NCBI RefSeq assembly: GCF_000717025.1 | Contig: NZ_JNXG01000004.1 | Coordinates: forward strand, 310,001-374,000 | Reading direction: 5' to 3' | Length of the DNA: 64,000 nt | Source: Streptomyces atroolivaceus | GTDB lineage: Bacteria > Actinomycetota > Actinomycetes > Streptomycetales > Streptomycetaceae | Part shown: piece by piece, positions 35,189-44,817 of the stretch | Numbering within the stretch: the first letter of the stretch is position 1 | Layout of the letters: every line of letters begins with the position of its first letter | The notes under the pieces: model-generated | Databases searched by the model: none | The model's input: only the letters and a program-made list of their open reading frames with translations | Told to the model about the DNA's origin: nothing | Program-made: the position numbers and the translations under genes

Positions 35189-35424
35189 TCGGGTGCCTCC
35201 CTACTCGCGGTGCCGGAGGGCCGGGGGGTTTCCCCGGAGCCGCGTCACCATGCATGTGCGCCCTCAGCCACTGTACGACCGCTCCGGAACACGGGATCCG
35301 GCAGGCTGCGCGCGGGCGGATTCCCGTCAGCGATCCGACAATCCTCACACGATCGGATGAATGTGGAGCGAAGGTCGTCGGCGCCACCGCCGGGGCGGTT
35401 AAGTTCGCGCCGTTCCATAACGGG

Positions 35425-35470
35425 CCCGCCCGCTCCCGATCGTGGGAGAGCCCGTAAGGGCTGCCCGCCC
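35425..35470. other. Gap between lipB and the NsdA-like gene with two small hairpins
   Basis: The 311-bp gap (35189-35499) separates divergent lipB and the regulator gene. I see no gene in it. Two adjacent short stems lie at 35433-35448 (CTCCC/GGGAG) and 35449-35462 (AGCCC/GGGCT) in the probable 5' leader of the regulator. No clear promoter is visible to me. Confidence 0.4.
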
Positions 35471-35499
35471 GGCGCCGAAGGCAGGAGACCTTACAGCTG

Positions 35500-37128
35500 A
35501 TGTCGGAACGACCTCCGCAGCGCACCCCGAACCGACGGCTCGCTGCCCTCATCGCGGAGGCAGGGTTCTCCCATGCGGGCCTGGCCCGCCGGGTGGACCA
35601 GCTCGGCCTCGAACACGGGCTCGACCTGCGATACGACAAGACCTCGGTCACCCGCTGGCTGCGTGGCCAGCAGCCCCGGGGCACCACCCCCGCGCTGATC
35701 GCCGAGGTCTTCACCAGACGTCTCGGGCGCCGGCTCACCGCGCAGGACCTGGGTCTGGACGCGTGTGCGCCCGTCTACGCCGGCCTGGAGTTCGCGGCCA
35801 CGCCCGCGGAAGCCGTCGACATCGTCAGCGGGCTGTGGCGCAAGGACTCGGGCAGCCACGCGGAGCTGCGCAAGATCGCGTTCACACCCGCCGGACTGGT
35901 CGTCCCCAGCCGGGACTGGCTCATCGGACGGGCCGACGAACGGGTCGGCCGGGGCGCACCGCCGGACCGCGCCGTCGGCACCACGGCCCTGCCCGCCCCG
36001 CGCACGTCCGCCGAGCCCCACGTGGCCAGGGCCCCGCACGGCCTCCACCAGGCCAACGGGGCCGGCACACTGCGGGCGCCCGGCGCCCCAGGAGCGACGC
36101 ACGGAGCGGGCCTCCCGGGAGTCCGGGCCGGCGGCATCCGTGGGCCCGGCTCCTCCCGCCCGCCCGCCCCCGCGGCACCGCCCCCGGGCGTCCCTCGCCA
36201 GCGGCAGACCGACCGTGGCACCGGGCAGCGGGTCGGCAGCGGTGACGTCGCCGCCCTGCGCTCGGTGTGCGAGCTCTTCCGCACGCTGGACAACGCCTAC
36301 GGCGGAGGCCACGCCAGGCAGGCCCTCGTCCGGTACCTGGAACACGAGGCCGAGCCCATGCTCCGCGGCAGCTACGGCGAGGCGCTGGGCCGCCGGCTGT
36401 TCTCCGCAGCGGCCGACCTGACCCGGCTGGCCGGATGGACCTCGTACGACATCGCGGCACACGGCCTCGCCCAGCGCTACTTCGTCCAGGCGCTGCGGCT
36501 CGCCCAGGCGGCCGGGGACCGGGCGTACGGGGCGTTCGTCCTGATCACGATGAGCAGGCAGGCGGTCTACCTCGGCCACGGCAGGGAGGCCGTCCAGCTC
36601 GCACGCGTCGCCCACCAGGGCATCGGCTCCTCCGCGCCGCCCGTCGTCATGGCCCTGCTGCACGCGGTCGAGGCCCGCGGACACGGCGTCCTCGGCGAGA
36701 CCAGGGCCTGTGTCGCCGCCCTCGTACGGGCGGAACGCGCGCTCGGGGCCTCGCGTCCCGGGGACGACGTGCCGCACTGGGCCCGTTACTTCGACGAGGC
36801 CCAGCTGGCCGACGAGTTCGCCCACTGCCACCGCGACCTGCAGCAGTACCGCGTGGCCGCCCAGCACGCCGAGCGGTCACTCCAGCTGCGCGCACCGGCG
36901 TACGCCCGGAGCAGACTCTTCTGCCGGGTGGTGCTGGCCTGCTCCCGGCTCGGGCTGGGCGAGCTGGACCAGGCGTGCCTGCTGGGCGCGGAAGCGGCCC
37001 AGCAGGCGGTGGAGATGCGTTCGGTGCGCGCGACGGAGTACGTACGGGAGTTCGAGCACCGCCTGGAGCCGTACAGGGACGCCGTCGCCGTGCGGGGATA
37101 CCGCGACCGGGTCGCCGCGCTGGGCTGA
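35500..37128 (+). CDS. NsdA-like TPR-containing regulator
   Basis: A 542-residue Streptomyces regulator. Residues 10-90 are helical and XRE-like (RRLAALIAEAGFSHAGLARR; YDKTSVTRWLRGQQPRGTTP). A disordered Ala/Pro/Gly linker runs from about 150 to 240. The C-terminal 290 residues are tetratricopeptide-like (LRSVCELFRTLDNAYGGGHA; EALGRRLFSAAADLTRLAGW). This layout is that of NsdA, a pleiotropic negative regulator of sporulation and antibiotic synthesis in S. coelicolor; this is a paralogue, not proved to act likewise. ATG 35500 follows AGGAG (about 13 nt upstream). Confidence 0.85.
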   Translation: MSERPPQRTPNRRLAALIAEAGFSHAGLARRVDQLGLEHGLDLRYDKTSVTRWLRGQQPRGTTPALIAEVFTRRLGRRLTAQDLGLDACAPVYAGLEFAATPAEAVDIVSGLWRKDSGSHAELRKIAFTPAGLVVPSRDWLIGRADERVGRGAPPDRAVGTTALPAPRTSAEPHVARAPHGLHQANGAGTLRAPGAPGATHGAGLPGVRAGGIRGPGSSRPPAPAAPPPGVPRQRQTDRGTGQRVGSGDVAALRSVCELFRTLDNAYGGGHARQALVRYLEHEAEPMLRGSYGEALGRRLFSAAADLTRLAGWTSYDIAAHGLAQRYFVQALRLAQAAGDRAYGAFVLITMSRQAVYLGHGREAVQLARVAHQGIGSSAPPVVMALLHAVEARGHGVLGETRACVAALVRAERALGASRPGDDVPHWARYFDEAQLADEFAHCHRDLQQYRVAAQHAERSLQLRAPAYARSRLFCRVVLACSRLGLGELDQACLLGAEAAQQAVEMRSVRATEYVREFEHRLEPYRDAVAVRGYRDRVAALG

Positions 37129-37140
37129 CCCGGGACACTT

Positions 37141-37170
37141 CGTCCGGCCGGGCCGGGCCCGGCCGGGACG
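37141..37170. terminator. Bidirectional hairpin between the regulator and oxidoreductase genes
   Basis: Stem of 5 plus 7 bp with one bulged base (left 37141-37152, right 37158-37170) and a 5-nt loop, in the 48-bp gap between two converging genes. Confidence 0.6.
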
Positions 37171-37176
37171 GGAGGG

Positions 37177-38496
37177 CTACGCGGCGGCGGGCAGCTCCGT
37201 CCCGTCCGCCTGTCCTGGGCGCACCCCCAGGTCCGTGAGGATCGCCGAGGCGGCGCGCCTGCCCGAGCGCAGTGCTCCCTGGACCGTGCTGGTGTCCCGG
37301 TGGTCGCCGCACACGTACAGCCCGGCGAGCAGCCGGACCGGCCGCCGGGGGTCGTGCGGCGGCGGCATGGCGGGGACGGCCTCCGGGTCGTGACGGGCGG
37401 CCAGCAGCTCCCAGTCGTCGGTGGGAGTGCCGTACAGCGCGGCGAGGTGCGCGCGCACCTCGCCGTCGAGGTCCCGCGGAGGAGGGCCGAACACCGTGGA
37501 GGTGATCAGGGCCCTGCCGCGCGGGGCACGCGAGGGGTCGACCTCGCTCATCACGGCGGTGTGGGCGACCGGCCCCGAGCGGTCCGCGTCCAGCAGCAGA
37601 CGGCCTCCGGTCGTCGGCGCCGACGCCTCCGGGGCGGTGTGGTGCAGCACGGTCGCCGGGTGGAACGACGGCATCCGCAGGCCCGGCAGCAGTTCGGCGG
37701 CGGCTCCGGCGCCGGTGGCCAGCAGGAGCGAACGGCAGCCGAGCTCGCCGTGCTCCTTGGTGCGTACGGAGCTGATGTCGGCGGCCGTCACATGGACCCC
37801 GGTGCGTACGGTCCCGGGCGGCAGGGCGGCCGCCAGCAGCTCCGGCAGCGTCGCGGACCCGCGCGAGGGCACACAGAGGCGGCCGCGCGCGTAGTCCCGG
37901 AGGGTGAGGTCGGCCACGCGGCTCGACGTGCCGAGCCCGGGGTCGCCGAGCAGCGCCGAGAGCAGGGGGCGCAGGAATCCGTTGACGACCCGTGGTGAGA
38001 GGCCGCGCGCCGACAGCGCCCCGAGCGCGGCCTGGTCGGGCCGGGCCAGGATCCGGGACTCCGGAGTGGTGGCGAGGCGGGCCAGCCAGGCACCGAGCCT
38101 GGCCTGTTCGATGGCCCCGCCCAAGGGCGCGCGAGGGGCGCTCGACCGGGAGCGCACAGCGCGAAGTGCGCCCCTCGCGCTCCGCACGTCCCCGGCGCGG
38201 TACTGCCGCCCCCCGCTGTGGACGAGCACCCCTGGGGCGAAGTCCCGCAGCACCAGTTTGTCGAGCCCCGGGGTGGTCCTCAGCTCCGGATACGCGGAAC
38301 TGAACAGCGGATTCAGATGATCGAGCCGGAACCCGTCCACCTCGTGGGTGGACATCCGGCCGCCGACGTGCGCGGCGGCCTCCAGGACGCTGACGTCCAC
38401 TCCCGCGCTGATCAGCTGGTGGGCCGCCGACAGGCCGGCGATCCCGGCCCCGATGATGACCACATCCGCGTGGTCTGCTGTGTCTGCCCTGAGCAC
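37177..38496 (-). CDS. FAD-dependent amine-oxidase-like oxidoreductase
   Basis: A 439-residue flavoprotein. GTG 38496 follows GGGGAGGGGCAC and begins just before the FAD motif VVIIGAGIAGLSAAHQL (GxGxxG, about residues 12-28), with the acidic ribose ligand in SVLEAAAHVGGRMST. The C-terminal FAD motif is LAGLYVCGDHRDTSTVQGAL. The family includes amine oxidases, desaturases and protoporphyrinogen-oxidase-like proteins. The much longer open frame upstream is a GC artefact. The substrate is unknown. The N-terminal 90 residues match the Pfam amino-oxidase layout best. Confidence 0.88.
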   Translation of the reverse strand: MLRADTADHADVVIIGAGIAGLSAAHQLISAGVDVSVLEAAAHVGGRMSTHEVDGFRLDHLNPLFSSAYPELRTTPGLDKLVLRDFAPGVLVHSGGRQYRAGDVRSARGALRAVRSRSSAPRAPLGGAIEQARLGAWLARLATTPESRILARPDQAALGALSARGLSPRVVNGFLRPLLSALLGDPGLGTSSRVADLTLRDYARGRLCVPSRGSATLPELLAAALPPGTVRTGVHVTAADISSVRTKEHGELGCRSLLLATGAGAAAELLPGLRMPSFHPATVLHHTAPEASAPTTGGRLLLDADRSGPVAHTAVMSEVDPSRAPRGRALITSTVFGPPPRDLDGEVRAHLAALYGTPTDDWELLAARHDPEAVPAMPPPHDPRRPVRLLAGLYVCGDHRDTSTVQGALRSGRRAASAILTDLGVRPGQADGTELPAAA

Positions 38497-38681
38497 GTGC
38501 CCCTCCCCGAGTCGGTGCGACTGTGGGGGGCTATTGCCCCCGACAGGCCCCCGGAATGCCCGAGTTCGGGTCGAGGCTAGGCGGATGGCCGAGACAGGCG
38601 CAGTCGCGCGCACCCCGGGCACCGGAGCACGGGGTCGCACGGCGGCCCGGCGCCGGGGCCTCCGGGCAGGCCAGGCCGCCG

Positions 38682-39581
38682 TCAGCGCAGTGCGGCGCGG
38701 ATGGCGTCGTCGATCCCGGGGAAGGCGAACGCGAAGCCCGAGTCGAGAAGTTGGCCGGGCAGCACCCGCTGGCTGACCAGGACGTCCCCCGCGAATTCCC
38801 CGAGCGCGGCCTTCAGCGCGGGCGCCGGCGCGGTGAACAGGGTGGGGCGCCGCAGCACCCGCCCCATCGCGGCCGTCACCTGGCCGTTGGTCACGGGGGA
38901 GGGGCCCGTCAGATTCACCGGACCGGACAGCGTCTCCGTGTCCAGGATGTGCCGGAGCGCCGCGATGTGGTCGTGCAGCGCGATGAAGCTCCAGTACTGC
39001 CGGCCGTTGCCCATCCGCCCGCCGAGCCCCGCCTTGAACAGCGGGAAGAGCCGCCCCCAGGCCCCGCCCCGCCGGGACACGACCAGACCGGTCCGGGCGT
39101 GGACCGTGCGCACGCCCGCCTCCTCGGCGGGAGCGGTGGCCTCCTCCCACTCCACGCACACGGACGGCAGGAAGCCCTCGCCGGGCGGTGCGCCCTCGTC
39201 GACGGCGCGGTCGCCGGTGTCCCCGTAGTAGCCGACGGCGGACCCGGACAGCAGCACCTTCGGCGGGGTGTCCAGGGAGGCCACCGCCTCGGCGACGGCC
39301 GCCGTGCCGAGCACCCGGCTGTCACGGATCTCCCGCTTGTACGCCTCGGTCCACCGATGGTCCCCGACCCCGGCGCCGGCGAGGTGGACGACCGCGTCGC
39401 AGCCGGCCAGGCCCGCCACATCGACGTACTGGCGCTTCGGGTCCCACTCCACCTCGTCGCCGGTGGCGGCCGGGCGGCGCACGAGACGCACCACCTCGTG
39501 CCCGTCGGCGCGCAGCGAGCGCACGAGCGCCGCTCCGATGAGTCCGGTCGATCCGCTGACGGCGATTCGGGAGTGCGGCAT
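38682..39581 (-). CDS. TIGR01777-family NAD-dependent epimerase/dehydratase
   Basis: A 299-residue short-chain-dehydrogenase-like protein. ATG 39581 precedes RIAVSGSTGLIGAALVRSL, the nucleotide-binding motif. VVHLAGAGVG and the GSAVGYYGD segment with its Tyr are family marks, and the C-terminal DUF1731 part is PALKAALGEFAGDVLVSQRVLPGQL. Such proteins are widely conserved, including relatives of YfcH and SulA-like epimerases, but few have known substrates. It is divergent from an acetyltransferase gene across 81 bp. Confidence 0.9.
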   Translation of the reverse strand: MPHSRIAVSGSTGLIGAALVRSLRADGHEVVRLVRRPAATGDEVEWDPKRQYVDVAGLAGCDAVVHLAGAGVGDHRWTEAYKREIRDSRVLGTAAVAEAVASLDTPPKVLLSGSAVGYYGDTGDRAVDEGAPPGEGFLPSVCVEWEEATAPAEEAGVRTVHARTGLVVSRRGGAWGRLFPLFKAGLGGRMGNGRQYWSFIALHDHIAALRHILDTETLSGPVNLTGPSPVTNGQVTAAMGRVLRRPTLFTAPAPALKAALGEFAGDVLVSQRVLPGQLLDSGFAFAFPGIDDAIRAALR

Positions 39582-39662
39582 GCCGCCCATCCTGCCCCAT
39601 GAGACCCCGGTCACGCGGAAACGGAGGCGGGGAAACAGGCCGCGCGTGGCACAGTGGCGCGC

Positions 39663-40190
39663 ATGTCCGCACCGCAGCTACGGTCCCTCCGCCCCGTCCG
39701 TCCCGCCGTGCCCGAGGACGAGACCGCCCTCGGCGAGCTCGACCGGGCCACCTGGTCGACCCTCCACGCCGTGCAGCCGAGGCCGCAGCCGCCCTACGGG
39801 CCCTTCTTCGACGACCGGCACCCGCCCGGGGAGTTCCTGGTCGCCGAGGCCGTCACGGGCGCGGGCCCGGTGCGTGCGGCCGGCTACCTCCGGCTGGGCC
39901 GTCCCACCCCGCTCGCCTGCAACTCCCACGTCCGCCAGATACAGGGCCTCGCCGTGGCCGACTGGGCGCGGCGCCACGGCGTCGCGCGGGCGCTGCTGCG
40001 CGCCTCGTACGCCGAGGCGCGGCGGCAGGGCGCCGGACGGCTCACCCTGCGCGTGCTCGGCCACAACGACGCCGCGCGGGCGCTCTACGCGTCTGAGGGC
40101 TTCGCGGTCGAGGGCGTCCTGCCCGGGGAGTTCCTCCTGGGCGGACGGTACGTCGACGACGTCCTGATGGGCCGTTCGCTGACGGCCTGA
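39663..40190 (+). CDS. GNAT-family N-acetyltransferase
   Basis: A 175-residue acetyltransferase. Motif A, the acetyl-CoA loop, is IQGLAVADWARRHGVARALL (Q/RxxGxG/A-like: R-R-H-G-V-A). Motif B is LTLRVLGHNDAARALYASEGF, with the Tyr expected as general acid. The rest matches the GNAT fold. It uses acetyl-CoA to acetylate an amine; the target is not known. The ATG at 39663 begins the conserved part; GTG 39654 is a minor alternative. Confidence 0.88.
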   Translation: MSAPQLRSLRPVRPAVPEDETALGELDRATWSTLHAVQPRPQPPYGPFFDDRHPPGEFLVAEAVTGAGPVRAAGYLRLGRPTPLACNSHVRQIQGLAVADWARRHGVARALLRASYAEARRQGAGRLTLRVLGHNDAARALYASEGFAVEGVLPGEFLLGGRYVDDVLMGRSLTA

Positions 40191-40225
40191 AATCGGCCCT
40201 GGACCGGGTGCCCGCCGCCCGTGGC

Positions 40226-40747
40226 TCAGACAGGACCGAAGCGTTCCCAGAGCGCGGGGTAACGCTCCGCCAGTGCCGCGTCGTCGTCGAAGCCGAAGGG
40301 CGTGCCCACCGGTTCCGCCGGCTGCGGCGGCAGCCCGAGGTCGGGGGTGACCACGCCGGTGAGCTGCTCGTAGGCCTCGTCGGCGGCGTAGCCGAGGTCC
40401 TCGCCGTTCCCGTCGAGCTCCTCGTCGAAGTCCTCCAGCAGCTCGGCCAGGCCGTCAGGATCGTGCACCGCGCCTTCGAAGACCTCCCGGCCCTGTGCGA
40501 TCAGCCAGCAGCGGAAGTCGTCGAACGCGTCGTCACCCGCCCCGCCGAGCAGCACGGCCGCCGCGCCCCACAGGTCCCAGCGGTACGCGCGGTTGTAGCG
40601 GGCCTCGAAATGCCTGGCGAAGTCCAGCACGGAGTCGGGATCGAGCTGCACCAGCCGTTCGACGAGCAGGTCGGCGTGGTCCTCGGGGTCGCCCTCGGCG
40701 GCCTCGCGGGTGCTGTCGATGATCTCCCAGAACTCCGTCTCGTCCAT
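40226..40747 (-). CDS. DUF4240 domain protein
   Basis: A 173-residue acidic cytosolic protein. DETEFWEIIDSTREAAEGDP at the start and YRWDLWGAAAVLLGGAGDD with DFRCWLIAQGREVFE in the middle are the DUF4240 signature. The family is widespread in actinobacteria and sometimes found near toxin-antitoxin or SUKH-type loci; no activity is known. It follows the WYL regulator on the same strand, 83 bp away, and may be cotranscribed. Confidence 0.9.
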   Translation of the reverse strand: MDETEFWEIIDSTREAAEGDPEDHADLLVERLVQLDPDSVLDFARHFEARYNRAYRWDLWGAAAVLLGGAGDDAFDDFRCWLIAQGREVFEGAVHDPDGLAELLEDFDEELDGNGEDLGYAADEAYEQLTGVVTPDLGLPPQPAEPVGTPFGFDDDAALAERYPALWERFGPV

Positions 40748-40830
40748 CACGGGTCCAGCATCTGCCCCGACGGCGGGCGACGCACGCCCAGACACCGAAA
40801 TGAAGCCTTCGGCATCACTTCCGGGCCACT

Positions 40831-41799
40831 TCAGTGATAGAGGTCGCGCAGTCGTTCGGCGGTATCGGCAAAACGTTCGCGCAGGGAGGCGGGGGCGAGG
40901 ACCTCGACGTCGGCGCCGAGGGTCAGCAACTGGCTGTACGCCACCTCCTCGGACTCGACCGGCAGGACGACCGTGCGCCGGCCGTTCCCGTCCGGGTCCG
41001 GGGCCCCGGCCAGTGCCTCGTCGGCGGCGGCCCGGTCCACGACGTGCGCCAGCCGCCGTACGCCCTCCTCCGACAGCCGCACGGTCACCTCGGTGCGCAG
41101 GATGGACCGGGCGAACTGCGCGGCCCGCTCCTCCCAGAAGCGCGGCAGGTCGAAGTCCTCGTCCCGTACGAAGCGGGTCTCCGTGACGGCGATGCCGGTG
41201 AACCGGTCGATCCGGTACACCCGGAAGTCGTCCCCGGCGCGGGCGCACAGGTACCAGACCCCCGCCTTCAGGACGAGTCCGTACGGCGCCAGCTCCCGCT
41301 CCACCTCGCCCGACGGCCGGCGGCGGTAGCGGGCCCGCAGCAGGCGGTCGTCCCAGACGGCCTCCGCGACGGCGGGCAGCAGTCCGGGGGCGACCGGGTC
41401 GTGGTACCAGCCGGGGGCGTCCAGGTGGAAGCGCTGGGCGGCGGTGTGCGAGGCGTCCCGGAGCGAGGGGAGCAGGGCTGCCGAGACCTTGAGCCGGGCG
41501 GCCGAAGCGGCGTCGTCGAGCCCCATCTCGCGCAGGGCGGTGGGCAGCCCGGACAGGAAGAGGGCCTCGGCCTCGTGACGGGCCAGCCCGGTGAGCCGCG
41601 TGCGGTAGCCGCCCACGAGGCGGTAGCCCCCGGCCCGGCCGCGGTCGGCGTACACCGGCACGCCCGCCTCGGAGAGCGCCTGGGCGTCCCGGGTCACGGT
41701 GCGCTCCGACACCTCCAGCTCGCCGGCCAGTTCGGCGGCGGTCATGGAGGGCCGGGACTGCAGGAGCAGCACCATCTTGATCAGCCGGGCAGCACGCAT
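40831..41799 (-). CDS. WYL-domain (YafY-like) transcriptional regulator
   Basis: A 322-residue regulator. The N-terminal winged helix (RAARLIKMVLLLQSRPSMTA; LEVSERTVTRDAQALSEAGV) is of the HTH_11/DeoR-like type. Residues about 130-215 hold the WYL domain, with RELAPYGLVLKAGVWYLCAR giving the W-Y-L triad and RIDRFTGIAVTETRF following. The C-terminal WCX extension is RTEVTVRLSEEGVRRLAHVV. WYL domains bind ligands or nucleic-acid ends; the target is unknown. ATG 41799 (MRAARLIKM) is chosen over the longer frame. Confidence 0.92.
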   Translation of the reverse strand: MRAARLIKMVLLLQSRPSMTAAELAGELEVSERTVTRDAQALSEAGVPVYADRGRAGGYRLVGGYRTRLTGLARHEAEALFLSGLPTALREMGLDDAASAARLKVSAALLPSLRDASHTAAQRFHLDAPGWYHDPVAPGLLPAVAEAVWDDRLLRARYRRRPSGEVERELAPYGLVLKAGVWYLCARAGDDFRVYRIDRFTGIAVTETRFVRDEDFDLPRFWEERAAQFARSILRTEVTVRLSEEGVRRLAHVVDRAAADEALAGAPDPDGNGRRTVVLPVESEEVAYSQLLTLGADVEVLAPASLRERFADTAERLRDLYH

Positions 41800-41828
41800 C
41801 CGACCATTGTGCGGCGGGCCCGGCGAGT

Positions 41829-41873
41829 ACGGCGTGGGCGGGTACCGGGCGAACCGGTAGCCGCCCACGCCGT
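41829..41873 (-). terminator. Two-part hairpin terminator of aceE
   Basis: An outer 13-bp stem (ACGGCGTGGGCGG, 41829-41841; complement 41861-41873) encloses an inner 6-bp stem (TACCGG 41843-41848, CCGGTA 41854-41859). It ends 5 nt after the aceE stop. Confidence 0.8.
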
Positions 41874-41877
41874 GGAC

Positions 41878-44547
41878 TCACATCCCGTACTTCTCCCGGG
41901 CCTCCTTGACCTTCGAGGCCGGGATCTCGCCGCGGCGGGCCAGCTGGGCCAGCGCGGCGACGGCGACGGACCGGGCGTCGACGCCGAAGTGGCGGCGCGC
42001 CCCCTCGCGGGTGTCGGAGAGGCCGAAGCCGTCCGTGCCGAGCGAGGACCAGTCCTGCTCGACCCACTGGCTGATCTGGTCCGGGACCGCACGCATCCAG
42101 TCGCTGACCGCGAGGACCGGGCCCGGTGCGCCGGAGAGCGCCTGGGTCACGTACGGCACGCGCTCCTCGCCGCGGAGCAGCGCCTCGTCGGACTCCAGCG
42201 CGTCACGGCGCAGCTCGCCCCACGAGGTGGCGGACCAGACGTCGGCCGTGACACCCCAGTCGGCGGCCAGCAGCTCCTGGGCCTCCAGGGCCCAGTGGAT
42301 CGCCGTACCGGAACCGATCAGCTGGAGGCGCGGCGCGTCCGCCTCGGCGGGCGTGCCCTCCTTGAAGCGGTACAGGCCCTTGACGATGCCCTCCTCGACG
42401 CCCTCGGGCATCGCGGGCTGCTGCTTCGGCTCGTTGTAGACCGTCAGGTAGTAGAAGACGTCCTCGGCGTCCGGGCCGTACATCCGGCGCAGACCGTCCT
42501 TGACGATCACCGCGATCTCGTACGCGAACGCCGGGTCGTAGTTGAGCGACGCCGGGTTCGTGGACGCGATCAGGTGGGAGTGGCCGTCCGCGTGCTGGAG
42601 GCCCTCACCCGTCAGGGTCGTACGGCCGGCCGTGGCGCCGACGATGAAGCCCTTGCCGAGCTGGTCGGCGAGCTGCCACATCTGGTCGCCGGTCCGCTGC
42701 CAGCCGAACATCGAGTAGAAGATGTAGAACGGGATCATCGTCTCGCCGTGCGTCGCGTACGACGAGGCGGCGGCGATGAAGTCGGCCATGGCCCCGGCCT
42801 CGGTGATCCCCTCGTTGAGGATCTGGCCGTCCTTGGCCTCCTTGTAGTACATCAGCTGGTCGCGGTCGACCGGCTCGTACGTCTGGCCGAGCGGGGAGTA
42901 GATGCCGGCCGAGGGGAACAGCGACTCCATACCGAAGGTACGGGCCTCGTCCGGGACGATCGGGACCCAGCGCCTGCCGGTCTCCTTGTCCCGCATCAGG
43001 TCCTTCACCAGGCGGACGAACGCCATGGTGGTGGCCATCTCCTGCTTGCCGGACCCCTTGTACAGGGCCTTGAAGGCGCGCTCCTCCGGCTGCGGCAGCG
43101 CCACCGTGTGCACCCGGCGGGCGGGTGCCGGACCGCCGAGGGCGGCACGGCGCTCCTGGAGGTAGCGGACCTCGGGGGAGTCGGCGCCCGGGTGGCCGTA
43201 GGGAACCAGCCCGTCCTCGAAGGCGCTGTCCGGGATCGGGAGGCCGAGCAGCTCGCGCATGCCCTTGAACTCGTCGATCGACAGCTTCTTCATCTGGTGG
43301 TTGGCGTTCTTGGACTCGAAGCCCTTGCCGAGCGTGTAGCCCTTGACCGTCTGGGCCAGGATCACGGTCGGCGCGCCCTTGTGCTCGACGGCCGCGCGGT
43401 AGGCCGCGTACACCTTGCGGGCCTCGTGGCCGCCGCGGGAGCTGTAGAAACACTCGGCGATCTTCGCGTCGCTCAGCAGCTTCGCCAGCTCGGCGAGCGC
43501 GGGCTCGGAGCCGAAGAAGTGCTCGCGGATGTAGGCCACGTCGCGCGTCGCGTACGTCTGGAACTGCGCGTCCGGGACCTCACGGAGCCGGCGGATCAGC
43601 GCACCGGTGGTGTCGAGCTGGAACAGCTCGTCCCAGGCGTTGCCCCAGAGCGTCTTGATGACGTTCCAGCCCGCACCGCGGAACGCGCCCTCCAGCTCCT
43701 GGACCACGCGGAAGTTGGCGCGGACCGGGCCGTCGAGACGCTGCAGGTTGCAGTTGATGACGAAGGTCAGGTTGTCCAGCTGCTCACGGGCCGCGAGGGC
43801 GAGGGCGGCGGTCGACTCGGGCTCGTCCATCTCGCCGTCGCCCAGGAAGGCCCAGACGTGCGAGTTCGACGTGTCCTTGATGCTGCGGTTGGTCAGATAG
43901 CGGTTGAAGCGCGCCTGGTAGATCGCCGAGAGCGGGCCGAGACCCATCGACACCGTGGGGAACTCCCACAGCCAGGGCAGCCGCCGCGGGTGGGGGTAGG
44001 ACGGCAGGCCGTTGCCCCCCGACTCCTGGCGGAAGTTGTCGAGCTGCTGCTCGCTGAGGCGGCCGTCGAGGAAGGCGCGGGCGTAGATGCCGGGCGAGGC
44101 GTGGCCCTGGATGTAGAGCTGGTCGCCGGAGCCGTCACCTTCCTTGCCGCGGAAGAAGTGGTTGAAGCCGGTCTCGTACAGCCATGCCGCCGAGGCGAAC
44201 GTGGCGATGTGGCCTCCGACGCCGTACCGGGCGCCACGGGTGACCATCGCGGCCGCGTTCCAGCGGTTCCACGCGGTGATCTTCGATTCCATCTCCAGGT
44301 CGCCGTCGAACTCGGGCTCGGCGGAGGTGGGGATGGTGTTGACGTAATCGCTCTCCAGCAGCTTGGGCAGCGCGATACCGGCGCCCTCCGCGTGCTGGAG
44401 CGAACGCCGCATCAGGTACGCGGCGCGGTGCGGGCCCGCTGCCTTGGTGACGGCGTCCAGGGAGGCCGCCCATTCGGCGGTCTCCTCGGGGTCGCGGTCC
44501 GGGAGCTGGTCGAGCTCGCTCGGAAGCTTTGCTACGGGGTCGGTCAT
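41878..44547 (-). CDS. aceE: Pyruvate dehydrogenase E1 component, homodimeric
   Basis: An 889-residue homodimer-type E1 (alpha and beta fused), like AceE of actinobacteria. It decarboxylates pyruvate with thiamine diphosphate and acetylates the E2 lipoyl group. The ThDP motif runs from G236-D-G238 (FLGDGEMDE) to N267 (FVINCN). The C-terminal [13 protein letters not shown] and HADGHSHLI segments are conserved. ATG 44547 gives the expected length; the upstream in-frame extension is not used. It is next to a GntR regulator (44818) and ends in a strong hairpin. No E2 is adjacent, so it pairs with the sucB-like E2 at 45.6 kb or another elsewhere. Confidence 0.97.
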   Translation of the reverse strand: MTDPVAKLPSELDQLPDRDPEETAEWAASLDAVTKAAGPHRAAYLMRRSLQHAEGAGIALPKLLESDYVNTIPTSAEPEFDGDLEMESKITAWNRWNAAAMVTRGARYGVGGHIATFASAAWLYETGFNHFFRGKEGDGSGDQLYIQGHASPGIYARAFLDGRLSEQQLDNFRQESGGNGLPSYPHPRRLPWLWEFPTVSMGLGPLSAIYQARFNRYLTNRSIKDTSNSHVWAFLGDGEMDEPESTAALALAAREQLDNLTFVINCNLQRLDGPVRANFRVVQELEGAFRGAGWNVIKTLWGNAWDELFQLDTTGALIRRLREVPDAQFQTYATRDVAYIREHFFGSEPALAELAKLLSDAKIAECFYSSRGGHEARKVYAAYRAAVEHKGAPTVILAQTVKGYTLGKGFESKNANHQMKKLSIDEFKGMRELLGLPIPDSAFEDGLVPYGHPGADSPEVRYLQERRAALGGPAPARRVHTVALPQPEERAFKALYKGSGKQEMATTMAFVRLVKDLMRDKETGRRWVPIVPDEARTFGMESLFPSAGIYSPLGQTYEPVDRDQLMYYKEAKDGQILNEGITEAGAMADFIAAASSYATHGETMIPFYIFYSMFGWQRTGDQMWQLADQLGKGFIVGATAGRTTLTGEGLQHADGHSHLIASTNPASLNYDPAFAYEIAVIVKDGLRRMYGPDAEDVFYYLTVYNEPKQQPAMPEGVEEGIVKGLYRFKEGTPAEADAPRLQLIGSGTAIHWALEAQELLAADWGVTADVWSATSWGELRRDALESDEALLRGEERVPYVTQALSGAPGPVLAVSDWMRAVPDQISQWVEQDWSSLGTDGFGLSDTREGARRHFGVDARSVAVAALAQLARRGEIPASKVKEAREKYGM

Positions 44548-44650
44548 GATCGCCGCCTTCCGGAGTGGAGGGGGGTGGAGAAGGCCCTGACTGGCAGGAC
44601 AGGGCGATCGGGCCGGTGGGCCCGCGACTGAACTGTAAGTCGCCGATCGA

Positions 44651-44660
44651 TGATCGATCA
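44651..44660. promoter_or_regulatory. Palindrome in the aceE upstream region
   Basis: TGATCGATCA (44651-44660) is a perfect 10-bp palindrome about 105 bp before the aceE start and within the 270-bp gap to the GntR gene. A symmetric site next to a dimeric regulator gene suggests an operator, possibly for that GntR protein. Confidence 0.35.
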
Positions 44661-44817
44661 AAGGGTGAAGGGCAAAACTTCTCGATATGAAGAAAAGTGG
44701 CATGCGGTGCCGCGAAAGAGGGCACGGAGTGACGGGATCAAGGGGGCGAAACGGGCGCTGACCTGCACGGTGGAGCGCCCGGTGACGCAGATGGGCGCGT
44801 CTGCCCGAGGGTCGCTC

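Noticed and set aside
38497..39159. N-terminal extension of the FAD oxidoreductase frame
   Set aside because: The FAD motif begins just after GTG 38496 and a good ribosome-binding site precedes it; the extension overlaps the epimerase gene.
40834..44631. A 1265-residue plus-strand frame across the WYL regulator and aceE
   Set aside because: It is antisense to two well-supported genes and its sequence is low-complexity with no domain. A long frame is expected by chance at this base composition.
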